A stretch of 64,000 bases of DNA from assembly GCF_002866925.1 (NCBI RefSeq), contig NZ_PKUQ01000014.1, forward strand, positions 1 to 64,000, in the 5' to 3' direction. How positions within the stretch are numbered: the first letter of the stretch is position 1; each line of letters opens with the position of its first letter. The notes beneath the pieces were generated by a model. The model ran no database searches. It was not told where the DNA came from and worked only from the letters and a program-made list of their open reading frames with translations. Shown piece after piece: positions 43,347 to 52,555 of the stretch. A program made the position numbers and the translations under genes. The stretch is from Cohaesibacter celericrescens (GTDB lineage Bacteria > Pseudomonadota > Alphaproteobacteria > Rhizobiales > Cohaesibacteraceae).

Positions 43347-45044
43347 ATGATTTCCCGTCGCGATTTTCTTCAGGTCAGCATGGCTGCTGCCTCGCTCTAT
43401 GGTTTGTCAGGCTTTGGTTCTTGGTCCCGCGTGGCCGCACAGCAGGCTTTGACCCAAGATCAACTGCTGCAATTTGACAATTTTGGCAATTTGTCGCTGA
43501 TTCATATTACCGATATTCATGCGCAGCTGAAGCCGATCTATTTTCGCGAGCCCGAAATCAATCTGGGCGTAGGAAACAACAAAGGTAAGGTGCCACATGT
43601 CACGGGGGCCGACTTCCGCAGGATCTATGGCATCGCTGACAATACACCGGCGCAATATGCCCTGACCCATGAGGATTTTTCCTCGCTTGCCAAAGCATAT
43701 GGCCGTGTTGGCGGTCTGGATCGTGTGTCCACCGTGATCAATGCCATTCGTGCCGAGCGCCCTGATGCACTTTTGCTGGATGGTGGCGATACATGGCACG
43801 GCTCCTATTCCTGTTATCACAGCCAAGGCCAGGACATGGTCGACGTGATGAATGCCTTGAAACCAGATGCGATGACCTTCCACTGGGAGTTCACGCTTGG
43901 CTCTGATCGTGTCAACGAGATCATTGAAGATCTGCCCTTTGCAGCGTTAGGGCAGAATATTTTTGACGCGGAATGGGATGAACCCGCGGAAATATTCAAA
44001 CCCTATAAATTCTTCGAACGGGGTGGGGTTAAGGTTGCCGTGATTGGCCAGGCTTTCCCGTATATGCCGATCGCCAATCCGGGTTGGATGTTCCCCGAAT
44101 ACAGCTTTGGTATTCGGGATGAACATATGCAGGAAATGGTTGATGAAGTGCGGGCCGCAGGGGCGGAGTGCGTTGTCTGTTTGGCGCATAACGGGTTTGA
44201 TGTCGACAAGAAGATGGCGGCTCGTGTGAAGGGGATTGATGTTATTCTGTCCGGCCACACCCATGATGCATTGCCAGAACCGGTGCAGGTTGAGCAAACC
44301 TTTATTATTGCATCCGGCTCGAATGGCAAATTTGTCTCTCGTATTGATCTTGATATCCGCGATGGGGCGATGAAAGGCATTCGCCACAAATTGATCCCGA
44401 TCTTCTCTGATGTGATCGCGCCTGATCCTGTTGTCAGCAAGGTGATTGAGGATGTCCGGGAGCCCTATAAAGTCGAGATGGAAGAGGTTATCGGTCAGAC
44501 CGAAAGTCTTTTGTATCGCCGCGGAAATTTCAACGGCTCGTGGGATGATTTGATTTGTGATGCCCTGATTTCAGAGCGAGACGCAGACATTGCGATGTCA
44601 CCAGGCGTGCGCTGGGGCCCTAGCTTGTTGCCGGGGCAAGACATCACGCGTGAAGACATCTGGAATGTTACGTCAATGAGCTATGGTCAGGCCTATCGTT
44701 CTGAAATGACGGGTGAATTTATCCATGTGATTTTGGAAGACGTGGCAGATAACCTGTTCAACCCAGACCCCTATTACCAACAAGGCGGCGACATGGTGCG
44801 CACGGGTGGTCTTGGATATTCCATCGATATTTCTAAAAAACAAGGCGAACGCATTACCGATCTGACCCTGTTGTCGACGGGCGAAAAACTTGATCCGGCT
44901 AAAAACTATATGGTTGCGGGTTGGGCTAGCGTCAATGAAGACACTGAAGGTCCTCAGATCTGGGATGTCGTTGAAAGCCATATTCGCAAAAAGGGCACTG
45001 TTAGCGTGTCGGAGAATAACAGCGTCAAAGTGACCGGAATCTGA
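43347..45044 (+). CDS. soxB: Thiosulfohydrolase SoxB
   Basis: About 565 residues. Twin-arginine signal (ISRRDFLQVSMAAASLYG) and the 5-prime-nucleotidase/metallophosphoesterase fold: LSLIHITDIHAQLKP (dimanganese ligands), LLLDGGDTWHGS, CLAHNGFDVDKK and ILSGHTHDALPEP. It hydrolyses the terminal sulfonate from SoxY-bound intermediates, releasing sulfate. RBS AGGATG. Head of soxBCDEF. Confidence 0.97.
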   Translation: MISRRDFLQVSMAAASLYGLSGFGSWSRVAAQQALTQDQLLQFDNFGNLSLIHITDIHAQLKPIYFREPEINLGVGNNKGKVPHVTGADFRRIYGIADNTPAQYALTHEDFSSLAKAYGRVGGLDRVSTVINAIRAERPDALLLDGGDTWHGSYSCYHSQGQDMVDVMNALKPDAMTFHWEFTLGSDRVNEIIEDLPFAALGQNIFDAEWDEPAEIFKPYKFFERGGVKVAVIGQAFPYMPIANPGWMFPEYSFGIRDEHMQEMVDEVRAAGAECVVCLAHNGFDVDKKMAARVKGIDVILSGHTHDALPEPVQVEQTFIIASGSNGKFVSRIDLDIRDGAMKGIRHKLIPIFSDVIAPDPVVSKVIEDVREPYKVEMEEVIGQTESLLYRRGNFNGSWDDLICDALISERDADIAMSPGVRWGPSLLPGQDITREDIWNVTSMSYGQAYRSEMTGEFIHVILEDVADNLFNPDPYYQQGGDMVRTGGLGYSIDISKKQGERITDLTLLSTGEKLDPAKNYMVAGWASVNEDTEGPQIWDVVESHIRKKGTVSVSENNSVKVTGI

Positions 45045-45092
45045 TTTTGCAGGTCTGATTGATGTTTTGAATGTGAGAGAGGGGTAGGATTG

Positions 45093-46361
45093 ATGCCTGT
45101 GTTGTTCAAAGGGAAAAAACCGTCTCGCAGGGCCTTTTTAAAAGGGGCTGTTGCTGGTGGTGCAGGCGCGCTGACTGGTGGCACGGCATTGGCTGCGGGT
45201 GAAAAAGTTATCACTGAACTGCAGCCGTGGATGTCAGAATCCGGCGCGCCGGTGGATGCAATGCCTTATGGCAAGCCGTCGGCTTATGAAGATCATGTCA
45301 AACGTCGGACGGTGGAGTGGTTGACTGCGGATCCTATTTCGTCGATCAACTTCACACCGCTGCATGAACTTGACGGGATCATCACGCCCAATGGCTTAGC
45401 GTTCGAGCGCCACCATGGTGGCGCAGCCGATATTGAACCGGGCAAACATCGTTTGATGATCAATGGTCTCGTGGAGACCGAACTTGTTTTCACGATGGAT
45501 GATTTGATGCGGTTTCCGCGTGAAAACCATGTGTATTTTCTGGAATGCGCTGCCAACTCTGGCATGGAGTGGCGCGGATCACAGCTGAATGGCTGTCAGT
45601 TCACCCATGGGATGATCCATAATGTGATGTATACCGGCGTGCCGCTGCGGCTGTTGCTGGAAGAAGCCGGTGTTAAAACCGCGGGCAAATGGTTGCTTGC
45701 TGAAGGGGCCGATTCTGCGGCGATGACCCGGTCCATTCCTATGGAAAAAGCGATGGACGATTGCATCGTTGCTTTTAAGATGAATGGCGAAGCATTGCGT
45801 CCTGAACAGGGGTATCCGGTGCGGCTGGTTGTTCCCGGTTGGGAAGGCAATATGTGGGTTAAATGGTTGCGCCGCCTCGAAGTGGGTGACAAACCTTGGC
45901 ATCACCGCGAGGAAACGTCGAAATATACCGATCTGTTGGCCAATGGCAAGGCGCGTCGCTTTACGTGGGAGATGGATGCCAAATCGGTGATTACCAATCC
46001 TAGCCCGCAAGCGCCGATCAAACATGGCAAAGGACCAACGGTTATTACCGGGGTTGCATGGTCAGGACGTGGCACCGTTCCCCGTGTTGATGTGACTGTT
46101 GATGGTGGCATCACGTGGCACAAAGCCCGGATTTCTGGGCCTAGCCTCGATAAATCGATGCATCGTTTCTATTATGAGTTTGATTGGGATGGCAAACCAT
46201 TGCTGTTGCAGAGCCGGGCACATGACAGCACGGGCTATGTTCAGCCAACCAAAGATCAGCTGCGCAAGTTTCGCGGCGTCAATTCTATTTATCATAACAA
46301 TGGCATTCAGACTTGGGCCGTGGATGAAGAAGGGATCGCGGAAAATGTCGAAATTTCTTAA
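45093..46361 (+). CDS. soxC: Sulfane dehydrogenase molybdopterin subunit SoxC
   Basis: About 422 residues. Twin-arginine signal (PSRRAFLKGAVAGGAGAL), sulfite-oxidase-type molybdopterin domain with the Mo-ligand Cys in FLECAANSGMEWRG, then a C-terminal dimerisation domain (ITGVAWSGRGTVPRVDVTVDGG). With SoxD it removes six electrons from SoxY-bound sulfane sulfur. Its presence implies complete oxidation of thiosulfate to sulfate without obligate sulfur globules. ATG at 45093 follows GGGGTAGGA; a TTG just upstream is less likely. Overlaps soxD by 17 bp. Confidence 0.96.
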   Translation: MPVLFKGKKPSRRAFLKGAVAGGAGALTGGTALAAGEKVITELQPWMSESGAPVDAMPYGKPSAYEDHVKRRTVEWLTADPISSINFTPLHELDGIITPNGLAFERHHGGAADIEPGKHRLMINGLVETELVFTMDDLMRFPRENHVYFLECAANSGMEWRGSQLNGCQFTHGMIHNVMYTGVPLRLLLEEAGVKTAGKWLLAEGADSAAMTRSIPMEKAMDDCIVAFKMNGEALRPEQGYPVRLVVPGWEGNMWVKWLRRLEVGDKPWHHREETSKYTDLLANGKARRFTWEMDAKSVITNPSPQAPIKHGKGPTVITGVAWSGRGTVPRVDVTVDGGITWHKARISGPSLDKSMHRFYYEFDWDGKPLLLQSRAHDSTGYVQPTKDQLRKFRGVNSIYHNNGIQTWAVDEEGIAENVEIS

Positions 46362-47463
46362 GGCGATTGTTGCTGTAAGCCTGTTGAGTAGCCCTTTGAT
46401 TGTGTCTGGGATTGCGACAGAGGCGCAAGCTGAAAAACTGGGTCTGGGGCGTCCGGCAACGGCGGATGAAGTCAAGGCGTGGGATATCGATGTCCGGCCC
46501 GACGGTTTGGGGCTGCCTGAAGGCCGTGGCAATGTTGAGGATGGCGAAGAGCTGTTTATAGACAATTGTGCGGCTTGCCATGGTGACTTTGGTGAGGGCG
46601 TTGATCGTTGGCCTGTGCTTTCTGGTGGGCATGATTCTCTGGAAGATGACCGGCCGGTTAAAACCATCGGCTCCTATTGGCCTTATGTCTCGACCGTGTA
46701 TGACTATATCAATCGAGCCATGCCGTTTGGTGCTGCCCAAACGCTAGAGCCGGATCAGGTGTATGCCATCACCGCTTATTTGTTGAATATGAATGACGTG
46801 GTGGATGATGACTTTGAGCTGAGCCACGAAAATTTTGCGGATGTGAAGCTTGAGAATGAAGATAATTTCTTCATGGATGATCGTGCTGATGGGGAATTGA
46901 AGGAATTTGCCACAGAGCCTTGCATGACAAATTGCAAAGACTCGGTTGCGATTACCAAGCGGGCGGCCATCATTGATGTGACGCCAGAGGAAACCGCAGC
47001 GAGTGAAGCGGATAGCGAGGCAAAAGCTGAAGCGGCTGCTGAAGAAATGAAGGCTGTAACTGCTGACGCTTCTGACGCTGAAGAGTCTAAGCCGGTTGAA
47101 GAGGCTGTATCAGCAGCGCCGGCCCCTGCCGTTTTAGATGAAGCTTTGGTCAAGTCCGGTCTGAAGGTGTTCAAGAAATGTAAAGCCTGTCATCAGGTCG
47201 GTGATAAAGCCAAGAACAAGGTAGGTCCTGTTTTGAATGACATTTTTGGACGAGAGATCGCTTCCATCGACGGCTTTAAATATTCCAAGGCCTTTGCGGC
47301 CAAAAAAGAAGAAGGTGGTTTTGTTTGGGATGAGGAGAATATCTCTGGATATTTGACCAAACCCAAAAAATTCATCCCTAAAAACAAGATGGCTTTTGTT
47401 GGCTTAAAAAAGGAAAAAGATATCAAAGCCATCATAGAATATCTCAAATCCATTTCTCAATGA
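46345..47463 (+). CDS. soxD: Sulfane dehydrogenase dihaem cytochrome subunit SoxD
   Basis: About 372 residues. Signal peptide (MSKFLKAIVAVSLLSSPLIV), first haem domain with CAACH (75-79), then an acidic Ala/Glu/Asp-rich linker (about 214-262), then a second cytochrome c550-like haem domain with CKACH (279-283). It accepts electrons from SoxC. The second domain is clearly homologous to the N-terminal half of the next gene product. The start overlaps soxC. Confidence 0.94.
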   Translation: MSKFLKAIVAVSLLSSPLIVSGIATEAQAEKLGLGRPATADEVKAWDIDVRPDGLGLPEGRGNVEDGEELFIDNCAACHGDFGEGVDRWPVLSGGHDSLEDDRPVKTIGSYWPYVSTVYDYINRAMPFGAAQTLEPDQVYAITAYLLNMNDVVDDDFELSHENFADVKLENEDNFFMDDRADGELKEFATEPCMTNCKDSVAITKRAAIIDVTPEETAASEADSEAKAEAAAEEMKAVTADASDAEESKPVEEAVSAAPAPAVLDEALVKSGLKVFKKCKACHQVGDKAKNKVGPVLNDIFGREIASIDGFKYSKAFAAKKEEGGFVWDEENISGYLTKPKKFIPKNKMAFVGLKKEKDIKAIIEYLKSISQ

Positions 47464-47491
47464 GGCCTAAAGCTTGAGGGGAAGGACCGGT

Positions 47492-48211
47492 TTGAAAGTA
47501 TATTGGTTGTTGATATTGGGTTCTTTGGTGGGCCACTTGGGTGTCTCAGGTCCTGCATGGTCGCAGGATCTGAGTCCTCTAGAGAAGGCTGGCCAAAATT
47601 CTTTTAAAAAATGCAAAGCCTGCCATCAAATTGGGGTGGGAGCCAAGAACCGTATTGGTCCGCAATTGAACAATCTGTTTGGCCGCAAAGCTGCAGATGT
47701 GGTTGGGTTCAAATATTCCATCGCCATTCGCCGTCAGGGAGATGATGGACTCGTGTGGCATGCCGACAAGCTCGATGCCTATATTGAAAATCCTAAGAAT
47801 CTGGTGACTGGCACAAGGATGAACTTTGCCGGTATCAAAGATGCAGAAGAACGCATTGCATTGCTGGCCTATTTGCGCCGTTTCTCGGACAATCCAAGCG
47901 ATATTCCCGAGGCCGATCCGACGGCGACAGACGCAGAACACGATATTGATCCTGCTATTTTGGCGCTCAAAGGGGACCCGGAATATGGAGAGTATTTGTC
48001 CAGTGAATGCGCAACCTGCCATCAAACCAGTGGTGTAGATGATGGGGTGCCGTCCATCATCGCTTGGCCAGACGAAGATTTTGTTATCGCGATGCATGCC
48101 TACAAAAAGAAACTGCGCATCCATCCGGTGATGCAAATGGTGTCGGGGCGGTTGTCTGATGACGAAATTGCCGCTCTTGCTGCCTATTTCGGAGGATTGG
48201 CGCCAGAATAA
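47492..48211 (+). CDS. soxE: Dihaem c-type cytochrome SoxE
   Basis: About 239 residues. Signal peptide (VYWLLILGSLVGHLGVSG). First haem CKACH in a c550-like domain (FKKCKACHQIGVGAKNRIGP, KYSIAIRRQGDDGLVWHADKL), second haem CATCH in a flavocytochrome-c-like domain (YLSSECATCHQTSG...FGGLAPE). It is the haem partner of the SoxF flavoprotein. The start is taken as TTG at 47492 after GGGGAAGGACCGG; no ATG precedes the signal peptide. Confidence 0.88.
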   Translation: MKVYWLLILGSLVGHLGVSGPAWSQDLSPLEKAGQNSFKKCKACHQIGVGAKNRIGPQLNNLFGRKAADVVGFKYSIAIRRQGDDGLVWHADKLDAYIENPKNLVTGTRMNFAGIKDAEERIALLAYLRRFSDNPSDIPEADPTATDAEHDIDPAILALKGDPEYGEYLSSECATCHQTSGVDDGVPSIIAWPDEDFVIAMHAYKKKLRIHPVMQMVSGRLSDDEIAALAAYFGGLAPE

Positions 48212-48236
48212 CACAAAAAACGAGGGAGGAGACAAT

Positions 48237-49505
48237 ATGACTTTGAACAGACGTATATTTTTGGGGTCCGCGGCTGCCATGGCTGGCACTCTGGCAGCGC
48301 CTGCGGTTTTTGCCGATGGGCATAAAAAACCGCGTGTGGTGGTTATCGGTGGTGGTGCCGGTGGGGCCACTGCGGCGCGTTATTTAGCCAAAGATAGCAA
48401 GGGTGCGCTGGATGTTACGCTGATTGAGCCTTCGCGTGATTATTACACCTGTTTTTTCTCCAACCTTGTGATCGGTGGTATTAAAGAACTCAGTTCCATC
48501 CGCCATTCTTACGGCACGCTGGCCGCAGAGTATGGTGTAAATGTCGTGCATGATTGGGCTGTTGAGGTGGACCGGTCCGCTAAGATGATCAGTTTGGCAG
48601 GTGGCGCAAAACTGGCCTATGATAAGCTGGTGATTGCACCGGGGATTGATTTTGTGGATGGTGCTGTGGAAGGCTGGGACGTGTCGGCTCAAAACAAGAT
48701 GCCTCATGCCTATAAGGCGGGATCACAGACCGAACTGCTGCGCGCACAAATTCTGGCAATGCCACAAGGTGGTGTTTTTGCTATGGTCGCACCTCCCAAT
48801 CCTTATCGCTGCCCTCCCGGACCCTATGAGCGCATTTCCATGGTCGCGCATTTGCTCAAGCAGACAAACCCTACCGCCAAAATTCTGATAGCGGATCCAA
48901 AGTCCAAATTCTCTAAGATGGCATTGTTCCAAGAAGGCTGGGGTACCCATTACGATGGTATGGTGGATTGGGTTGGGCCCGATTTTGGTGGTGATAAAGT
49001 CTCGGTTAATCCCGACACTATGATGCTGACAATCGATGGTGAAGAGAACAAAGTCGATGTCTGCAACGTGATACCGGCGATGAAAGCAGGACGCATTGCA
49101 CAAATAGCAGGCGTGACCGAAGGCAATTGGGCGCCTGTTCATGCCAAGGACATGTCTTCCAAGATTGACGGTGATATTTATGTGCTTGGAGATGCTGCCG
49201 CGCAAGGGGACATGCCGAAGTCGGGATTTGCTGCTAACAGCCAAGCCAAAGTCTGCGCCATGGCGATCCGTGGTGCGTTGCTCGGGTCCAAGGTATTTCC
49301 TGCCAAATTCTCCAATACCTGTTGGTCTCTTATTGATACCAACGACGGGGTGAAAGTCGGCGCGAGCTATAAAGCGACGGATGACAAAATCGCCAAAGTG
49401 GACGGATTTATTTCACAAACTGGCGAGAGCTCGGCAACACGCGCCCAAAACTTCAAGGAATCTGAAGGGTGGTACGCGGGCATAACAAAGGACATGTTTG
49501 GCTAA
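48237..49505 (+). CDS. soxF: Flavocytochrome c sulfide dehydrogenase flavoprotein SoxF
   Basis: About 422 residues. Tat-type signal (LNRRIFLGSAAAMAGTLAAP), FAD-binding RVVVIGGGAGGATAARYLAK, YYTCFFSNLVIGG and PNPYRCPPGPYER with the redox Cys residues of FCSD, and VLGDAAAQGDMPKSGFAANSQ. The FCSD C-terminal cap is present (CWSLIDTNDGVKVGASYK). It oxidises sulfide in the periplasm and passes electrons to SoxE. RBS GAGGGAGGAG. Confidence 0.95.
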   Translation: MTLNRRIFLGSAAAMAGTLAAPAVFADGHKKPRVVVIGGGAGGATAARYLAKDSKGALDVTLIEPSRDYYTCFFSNLVIGGIKELSSIRHSYGTLAAEYGVNVVHDWAVEVDRSAKMISLAGGAKLAYDKLVIAPGIDFVDGAVEGWDVSAQNKMPHAYKAGSQTELLRAQILAMPQGGVFAMVAPPNPYRCPPGPYERISMVAHLLKQTNPTAKILIADPKSKFSKMALFQEGWGTHYDGMVDWVGPDFGGDKVSVNPDTMMLTIDGEENKVDVCNVIPAMKAGRIAQIAGVTEGNWAPVHAKDMSSKIDGDIYVLGDAAAQGDMPKSGFAANSQAKVCAMAIRGALLGSKVFPAKFSNTCWSLIDTNDGVKVGASYKATDDKIAKVDGFISQTGESSATRAQNFKESEGWYAGITKDMFG

Positions 49506-49517
49506 AACTGAATGGTG

Positions 49518-49544
49518 GGGTTCGCGGCCTGCGAGCCCTTTTTT
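49518..49544 (+). terminator. Rho-independent terminator after soxF
   Basis: GGGTTCGC (49518-49525) pairs with GCGAGCCC (49531-49538, one G-T pair), followed by six T residues. Confidence 0.85.
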
Positions 49545-49581
49545 ACCAGATGACGCGGGGATGCGTCGGGAGGATCATAGT

Positions 49582-50040
49582 ATGAAAAAGAAACTGATCG
49601 CACTTACCACAGGTCTGGTGCTCGGGTTGGTATTTTCCGCTCCGGTTTTGGCTGACGATCATGGTGGTAAAGTCGCCACGACTTATGCGTTTGACGGCTC
49701 TTTTGATGACGCTACGTTTGCCGTTGAAAGCGCCATTATCGATAAGGGGCTGGTGATCGATTATGTCAGTCATACCGGTGAGATGCTCAATCGCACTGGT
49801 GCCGACGTTGGCAGTAACAAAACGATCTTTGATGCTGCGGATGTCTTTTTGTTTTGCTCAGCAGTGTTGTCCCGCAAGGTCATGGAAGCGGATGCTATGA
49901 ATGTTGCCCATTGCCCATATGGCGTTTTTGTAGCGGATCAGGACGGCAAGGTTGTGGTCGGATATCGCAATATGCCGGAAGGACCAATGCAGGAAGTCCA
50001 GGCGCTTCTTGATGAGATTGTCAAAACTGCTATTGAGTAA
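49582..50040 (+). CDS. DUF302-family periplasmic protein
   Basis: About 152 residues. Signal peptide (LIALTTGLVLGLVFSAPVLA) then a DUF302-like domain: SFDDATFAVESAIIDKGLVI, FLFCSAVLSRKVMEADAMN and HCPYGVFVADQDGKVVVGYRN. It has cysteines in FLFCSA and AHCPYG. Function unknown; DUF302 genes are often seen with sulfur oxidation genes. It lies after the soxF terminator with its own RBS (GGGAGGATC), so it may be expressed at a lower level. The ATG at 49582 begins the signal; an in-frame start at 49498 overlaps soxF. Confidence 0.85.
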   Translation: MKKKLIALTTGLVLGLVFSAPVLADDHGGKVATTYAFDGSFDDATFAVESAIIDKGLVIDYVSHTGEMLNRTGADVGSNKTIFDAADVFLFCSAVLSRKVMEADAMNVAHCPYGVFVADQDGKVVVGYRNMPEGPMQEVQALLDEIVKTAIE

Positions 50041-50184
50041 AGACGATTGGTTTTCATCAAAGGATTGGTCGCCCTCGTAACTGACTGAGCGGTCCTATTG
50101 GGAAGGACACCAAATAGAGGACTTTGACGTCTTTTCCATTTAATAGGCCGCTTGGTTCAAGTGTGGCAATGTTGGGTAATCAAG

Positions 50185-51264
50185 ATGGATTCGTTGATCG
50201 AGGCTATGATCGAAGCTGTTGGTGATGATGGTGTGATGATGGTCGCAGGACTTTTGGTTGGGTTGCTCTTTGGCGCTGCAGCACAGCATTCGCGCTTTTG
50301 CCTCAGGGCTTCGATTGTCGAGACCGCCCATTCGCAATTGGGTGCAAAGCTTGCTATCTGGTTGTTGGCCTTCACATCGGCGGTGATGTTTGTGCAGATC
50401 GCTATTTTAGCAGACATTCTTGATGTTTCAGGCGCCCGGCAATTATCGGCTGTTGGCAGCATGTCTGGAGCGATCGTTGGCGGCTTGATGTTCGGTGTGG
50501 GTATGATTTTGGCCCGAGGATGCGCCAGTCGTTTGTTGATCTTGTCAGCGACCGGCAATTTGCGCGCCTTGGTAACGGGGCTAGTGCTGACTTTGGTTGC
50601 TCAGGCATCGCTGCGGGGGGCTCTGTCGCCGTTGCGGGAAAGTATCGGCGGCCTATGGTTGATTGATGGGGGGGAGACTCGGAATTTGCTGACTGTTCTG
50701 GGGCTCGATACCATCGCTGTTGTGGGCTTGGCCGGGGTTGTCATGATGGGCGCGCTTTGGCTTGCTGTGGTGCGCAAGGTCCGTTGGAGCCATGCGCTGG
50801 GGGCCGTTTTGGTCGGCTTCGCTGTCTCCCTTGGATGGGGATTGACCTACCAAATCGCACAAGTGTCATTTGAGCCGATTGCCATTCAAAGCGTGACCTT
50901 TACCGGCCCCTCCACGGATACATTGATGGCATTCGTCAACCAATCTGCTGTTGTCTATGATTTTGGCATTGGTTTGGTGCCCGGGGTTTTTGTTGGCGCT
51001 GCGATGATGGCGTTATTGACGGGTGAGTTTGAAATTCAGCGCTTTGGTCCTGAGGTGAAGATGGAGCGCTATTTGCTGGGAGCGGTGCTGATGGGATTTG
51101 GTGCCATGCTCGCAGGTGGTTGTGCCGTTGGTGCGGGTATGACTGGAGGTTCGATTTTTGCCATTACAGCGTGGGTGGCGGTGTTTTCTATGTGGATGGG
51201 TGGTTTGGCGATGGTCTATTGGTCGGAACGGTGTGTGCCACTCGTCATTACCTTCAGGCGATAA
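50185..51264 (+). CDS. Second YeeE/YedE-family transporter
   Basis: About 359 residues, about 9-10 TM helices. YeeE motifs with conserved Cys: QHSRFCLRASIVET, ILARGCASRLLILSATGNLRA and LAGGCAVGAGMTGGSIF. It differs from the SoxT at the other flank, which has GQFCTLGA and SGNCGFGA, so the two may carry different sulfur compounds or act in opposite directions (inference). Start taken at ATG 50185; upstream TTG at 50152 adds a non-conserved stretch. Confidence 0.83.
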   Translation: MDSLIEAMIEAVGDDGVMMVAGLLVGLLFGAAAQHSRFCLRASIVETAHSQLGAKLAIWLLAFTSAVMFVQIAILADILDVSGARQLSAVGSMSGAIVGGLMFGVGMILARGCASRLLILSATGNLRALVTGLVLTLVAQASLRGALSPLRESIGGLWLIDGGETRNLLTVLGLDTIAVVGLAGVVMMGALWLAVVRKVRWSHALGAVLVGFAVSLGWGLTYQIAQVSFEPIAIQSVTFTGPSTDTLMAFVNQSAVVYDFGIGLVPGVFVGAAMMALLTGEFEIQRFGPEVKMERYLLGAVLMGFGAMLAGGCAVGAGMTGGSIFAITAWVAVFSMWMGGLAMVYWSERCVPLVITFRR

Positions 51265-51301
51265 TAAGGACTTGCCTTCCATCTCCAAATTCCAGTGAAT
51301 A

Positions 51302-51354
51302 GCGCGCAATCTGAAGCACTCTGGACGATGCTTGATGCGTCAGATTCTGCGCGC
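51302..51354. terminator. Long hairpin between YeeE and colD (convergent)
   Basis: GCGCGCA-ATCTGA (51302-51314) pairs with TCAGAT-TC-TGCGCGC (51340-51354). It lies between convergent genes and may end both transcripts; no strong T run follows. Confidence 0.55.
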
Positions 51355-51385
51355 CACTCTTCTCCCAAGAGCCTGAGGTGCTTGC

Positions 51386-52555
51386 CTAAGTCGCTATTTT
51401 GCTTAAGGTTTGCATAGCTTCAGAAATGTCATAGTGGTGATTTCCAACAAAAAGCCCATTGGAGTCTATATGCGAGGCGTTGGGAAGATCTCCGAAAATG
51501 TCCGCGTCGATATATTTCATCACTTCATTGTTAGTGAAGTTCCCAGCTACGATCGGGCGACATTCAAATCCGGCTTCATTCAGCTCTTCAATGAGCCTTT
51601 GACGGGTTAGATCTGCTTGGGGGCGAATAACCAAACTAAATCCAAACCAACTGCTTTGACCGGTCTCTTGCTGAATGAGAAGATTTGCATGGTTGCCCAG
51701 AGCTTCTTGAAAACGCATACCATTTTCGCGTCTGGCCTTGATTAGAGAAGGAAGTTTTTTTAATTGTTCGGTGCCGATGGCGCCAGACATTTCCAGAGGT
51801 CGCACATTGTATCCGGGCAGCACAAACCGAAAAGATTCTTCAAAGGCATTGTCGCTCTTTTCACCACAAACATGATTGTGTTTGGGTAGGTTGCGGGTCC
51901 AGCCATGCGCCCGCAAGGAAAGGAGAATATGGTATAGCTCCTCATTTGCCGTGACGATCAGGCCGCCTTCCATTGTTGAGATATGGTGTGAAAAAAAGCT
52001 GCTGAAACTTCCCATGATGCCAAAGGTGCCGGTCTTACGGCCAGATAGCTCAGCGCCCATCGATTCACAATTATCTTCAATGATCCGGATGTCGCGTTCG
52101 CCGACAATTTTATTGATCGCATCAAAGTCGTTGGGATTGCCCAGCAGATTCACCGCCATGATGAGGCGTGTTTTGCCTGTGATGGCCGCTTCCAGCTGTT
52201 CAAGATCATAATTGAGCGTGTTGAGATCGATATCAACAAAGCGAAGCTTCATGCCATATTGTTGAAGCGGATAGTAAGTTGTGCTCCAGGATACTGCTGG
52301 CACGATCACTTCATCTCCGGCTTTTAGCGGGTTCTCTTTTGTGAAAAACAGCGCGGCGACCATGAGCAAATTGGCTGAAGAGCCAGAATTCACCATGACG
52401 CAATAGGGGCTTTCAACATAGTCCGCAAAACCATGCTCGAACGCTGCCACCTCTGATCCCATGCTGAACATGCCGGAACTGACAACCCGCTGGATCGCAT
52501 CATACTCATCTTGATCCCAAGTCGACGTTGCCAACGGATATCTTAAATTGCTCAC
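51386..52555 (-). CDS. colD: GDP-4-keto-6-deoxy-D-mannose 3-dehydratase (ColD-like)
   Basis: About 389 residues, DegT/DnrJ/EryC1 fold. The PLP-binding lysine of ordinary sugar aminotransferases is replaced by histidine: SFFSHHISTMEGG (His190/His191), as in E. coli ColD (catalytic His188) and the E1-type 3-dehydrases. Other stretches match ColD very closely: YPLATSTWDQDEYDAI, VIVPAVSWSTTYYPLQQYG, LLGNPNDFDAINKI, EDNCESMGAEL, LPGYNVRPLEMSGAIG and CRPIVAGNF. It removes the C3 hydroxyl on the way to GDP-colitose (3,6-dideoxy-L-galactose). GTG start overlaps the upstream gene stop (GTGA). Confidence 0.88.
   Translation of the reverse strand: MSNLRYPLATSTWDQDEYDAIQRVVSSGMFSMGSEVAAFEHGFADYVESPYCVMVNSGSSANLLMVAALFFTKENPLKAGDEVIVPAVSWSTTYYPLQQYGMKLRFVDIDLNTLNYDLEQLEAAITGKTRLIMAVNLLGNPNDFDAINKIVGERDIRIIEDNCESMGAELSGRKTGTFGIMGSFSSFFSHHISTMEGGLIVTANEELYHILLSLRAHGWTRNLPKHNHVCGEKSDNAFEESFRFVLPGYNVRPLEMSGAIGTEQLKKLPSLIKARRENGMRFQEALGNHANLLIQQETGQSSWFGFSLVIRPQADLTRQRLIEELNEAGFECRPIVAGNFTNNEVMKYIDADIFGDLPNASHIDSNGLFVGNHHYDISEAMQTLSKIAT

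Noticed and set aside
51386..52555. Ordinary sugar aminotransferase
   Set aside because: The PLP-binding lysine position is His-His (SHHISTMEGG) and the sequence follows ColD, so a 3-dehydratase is more likely.
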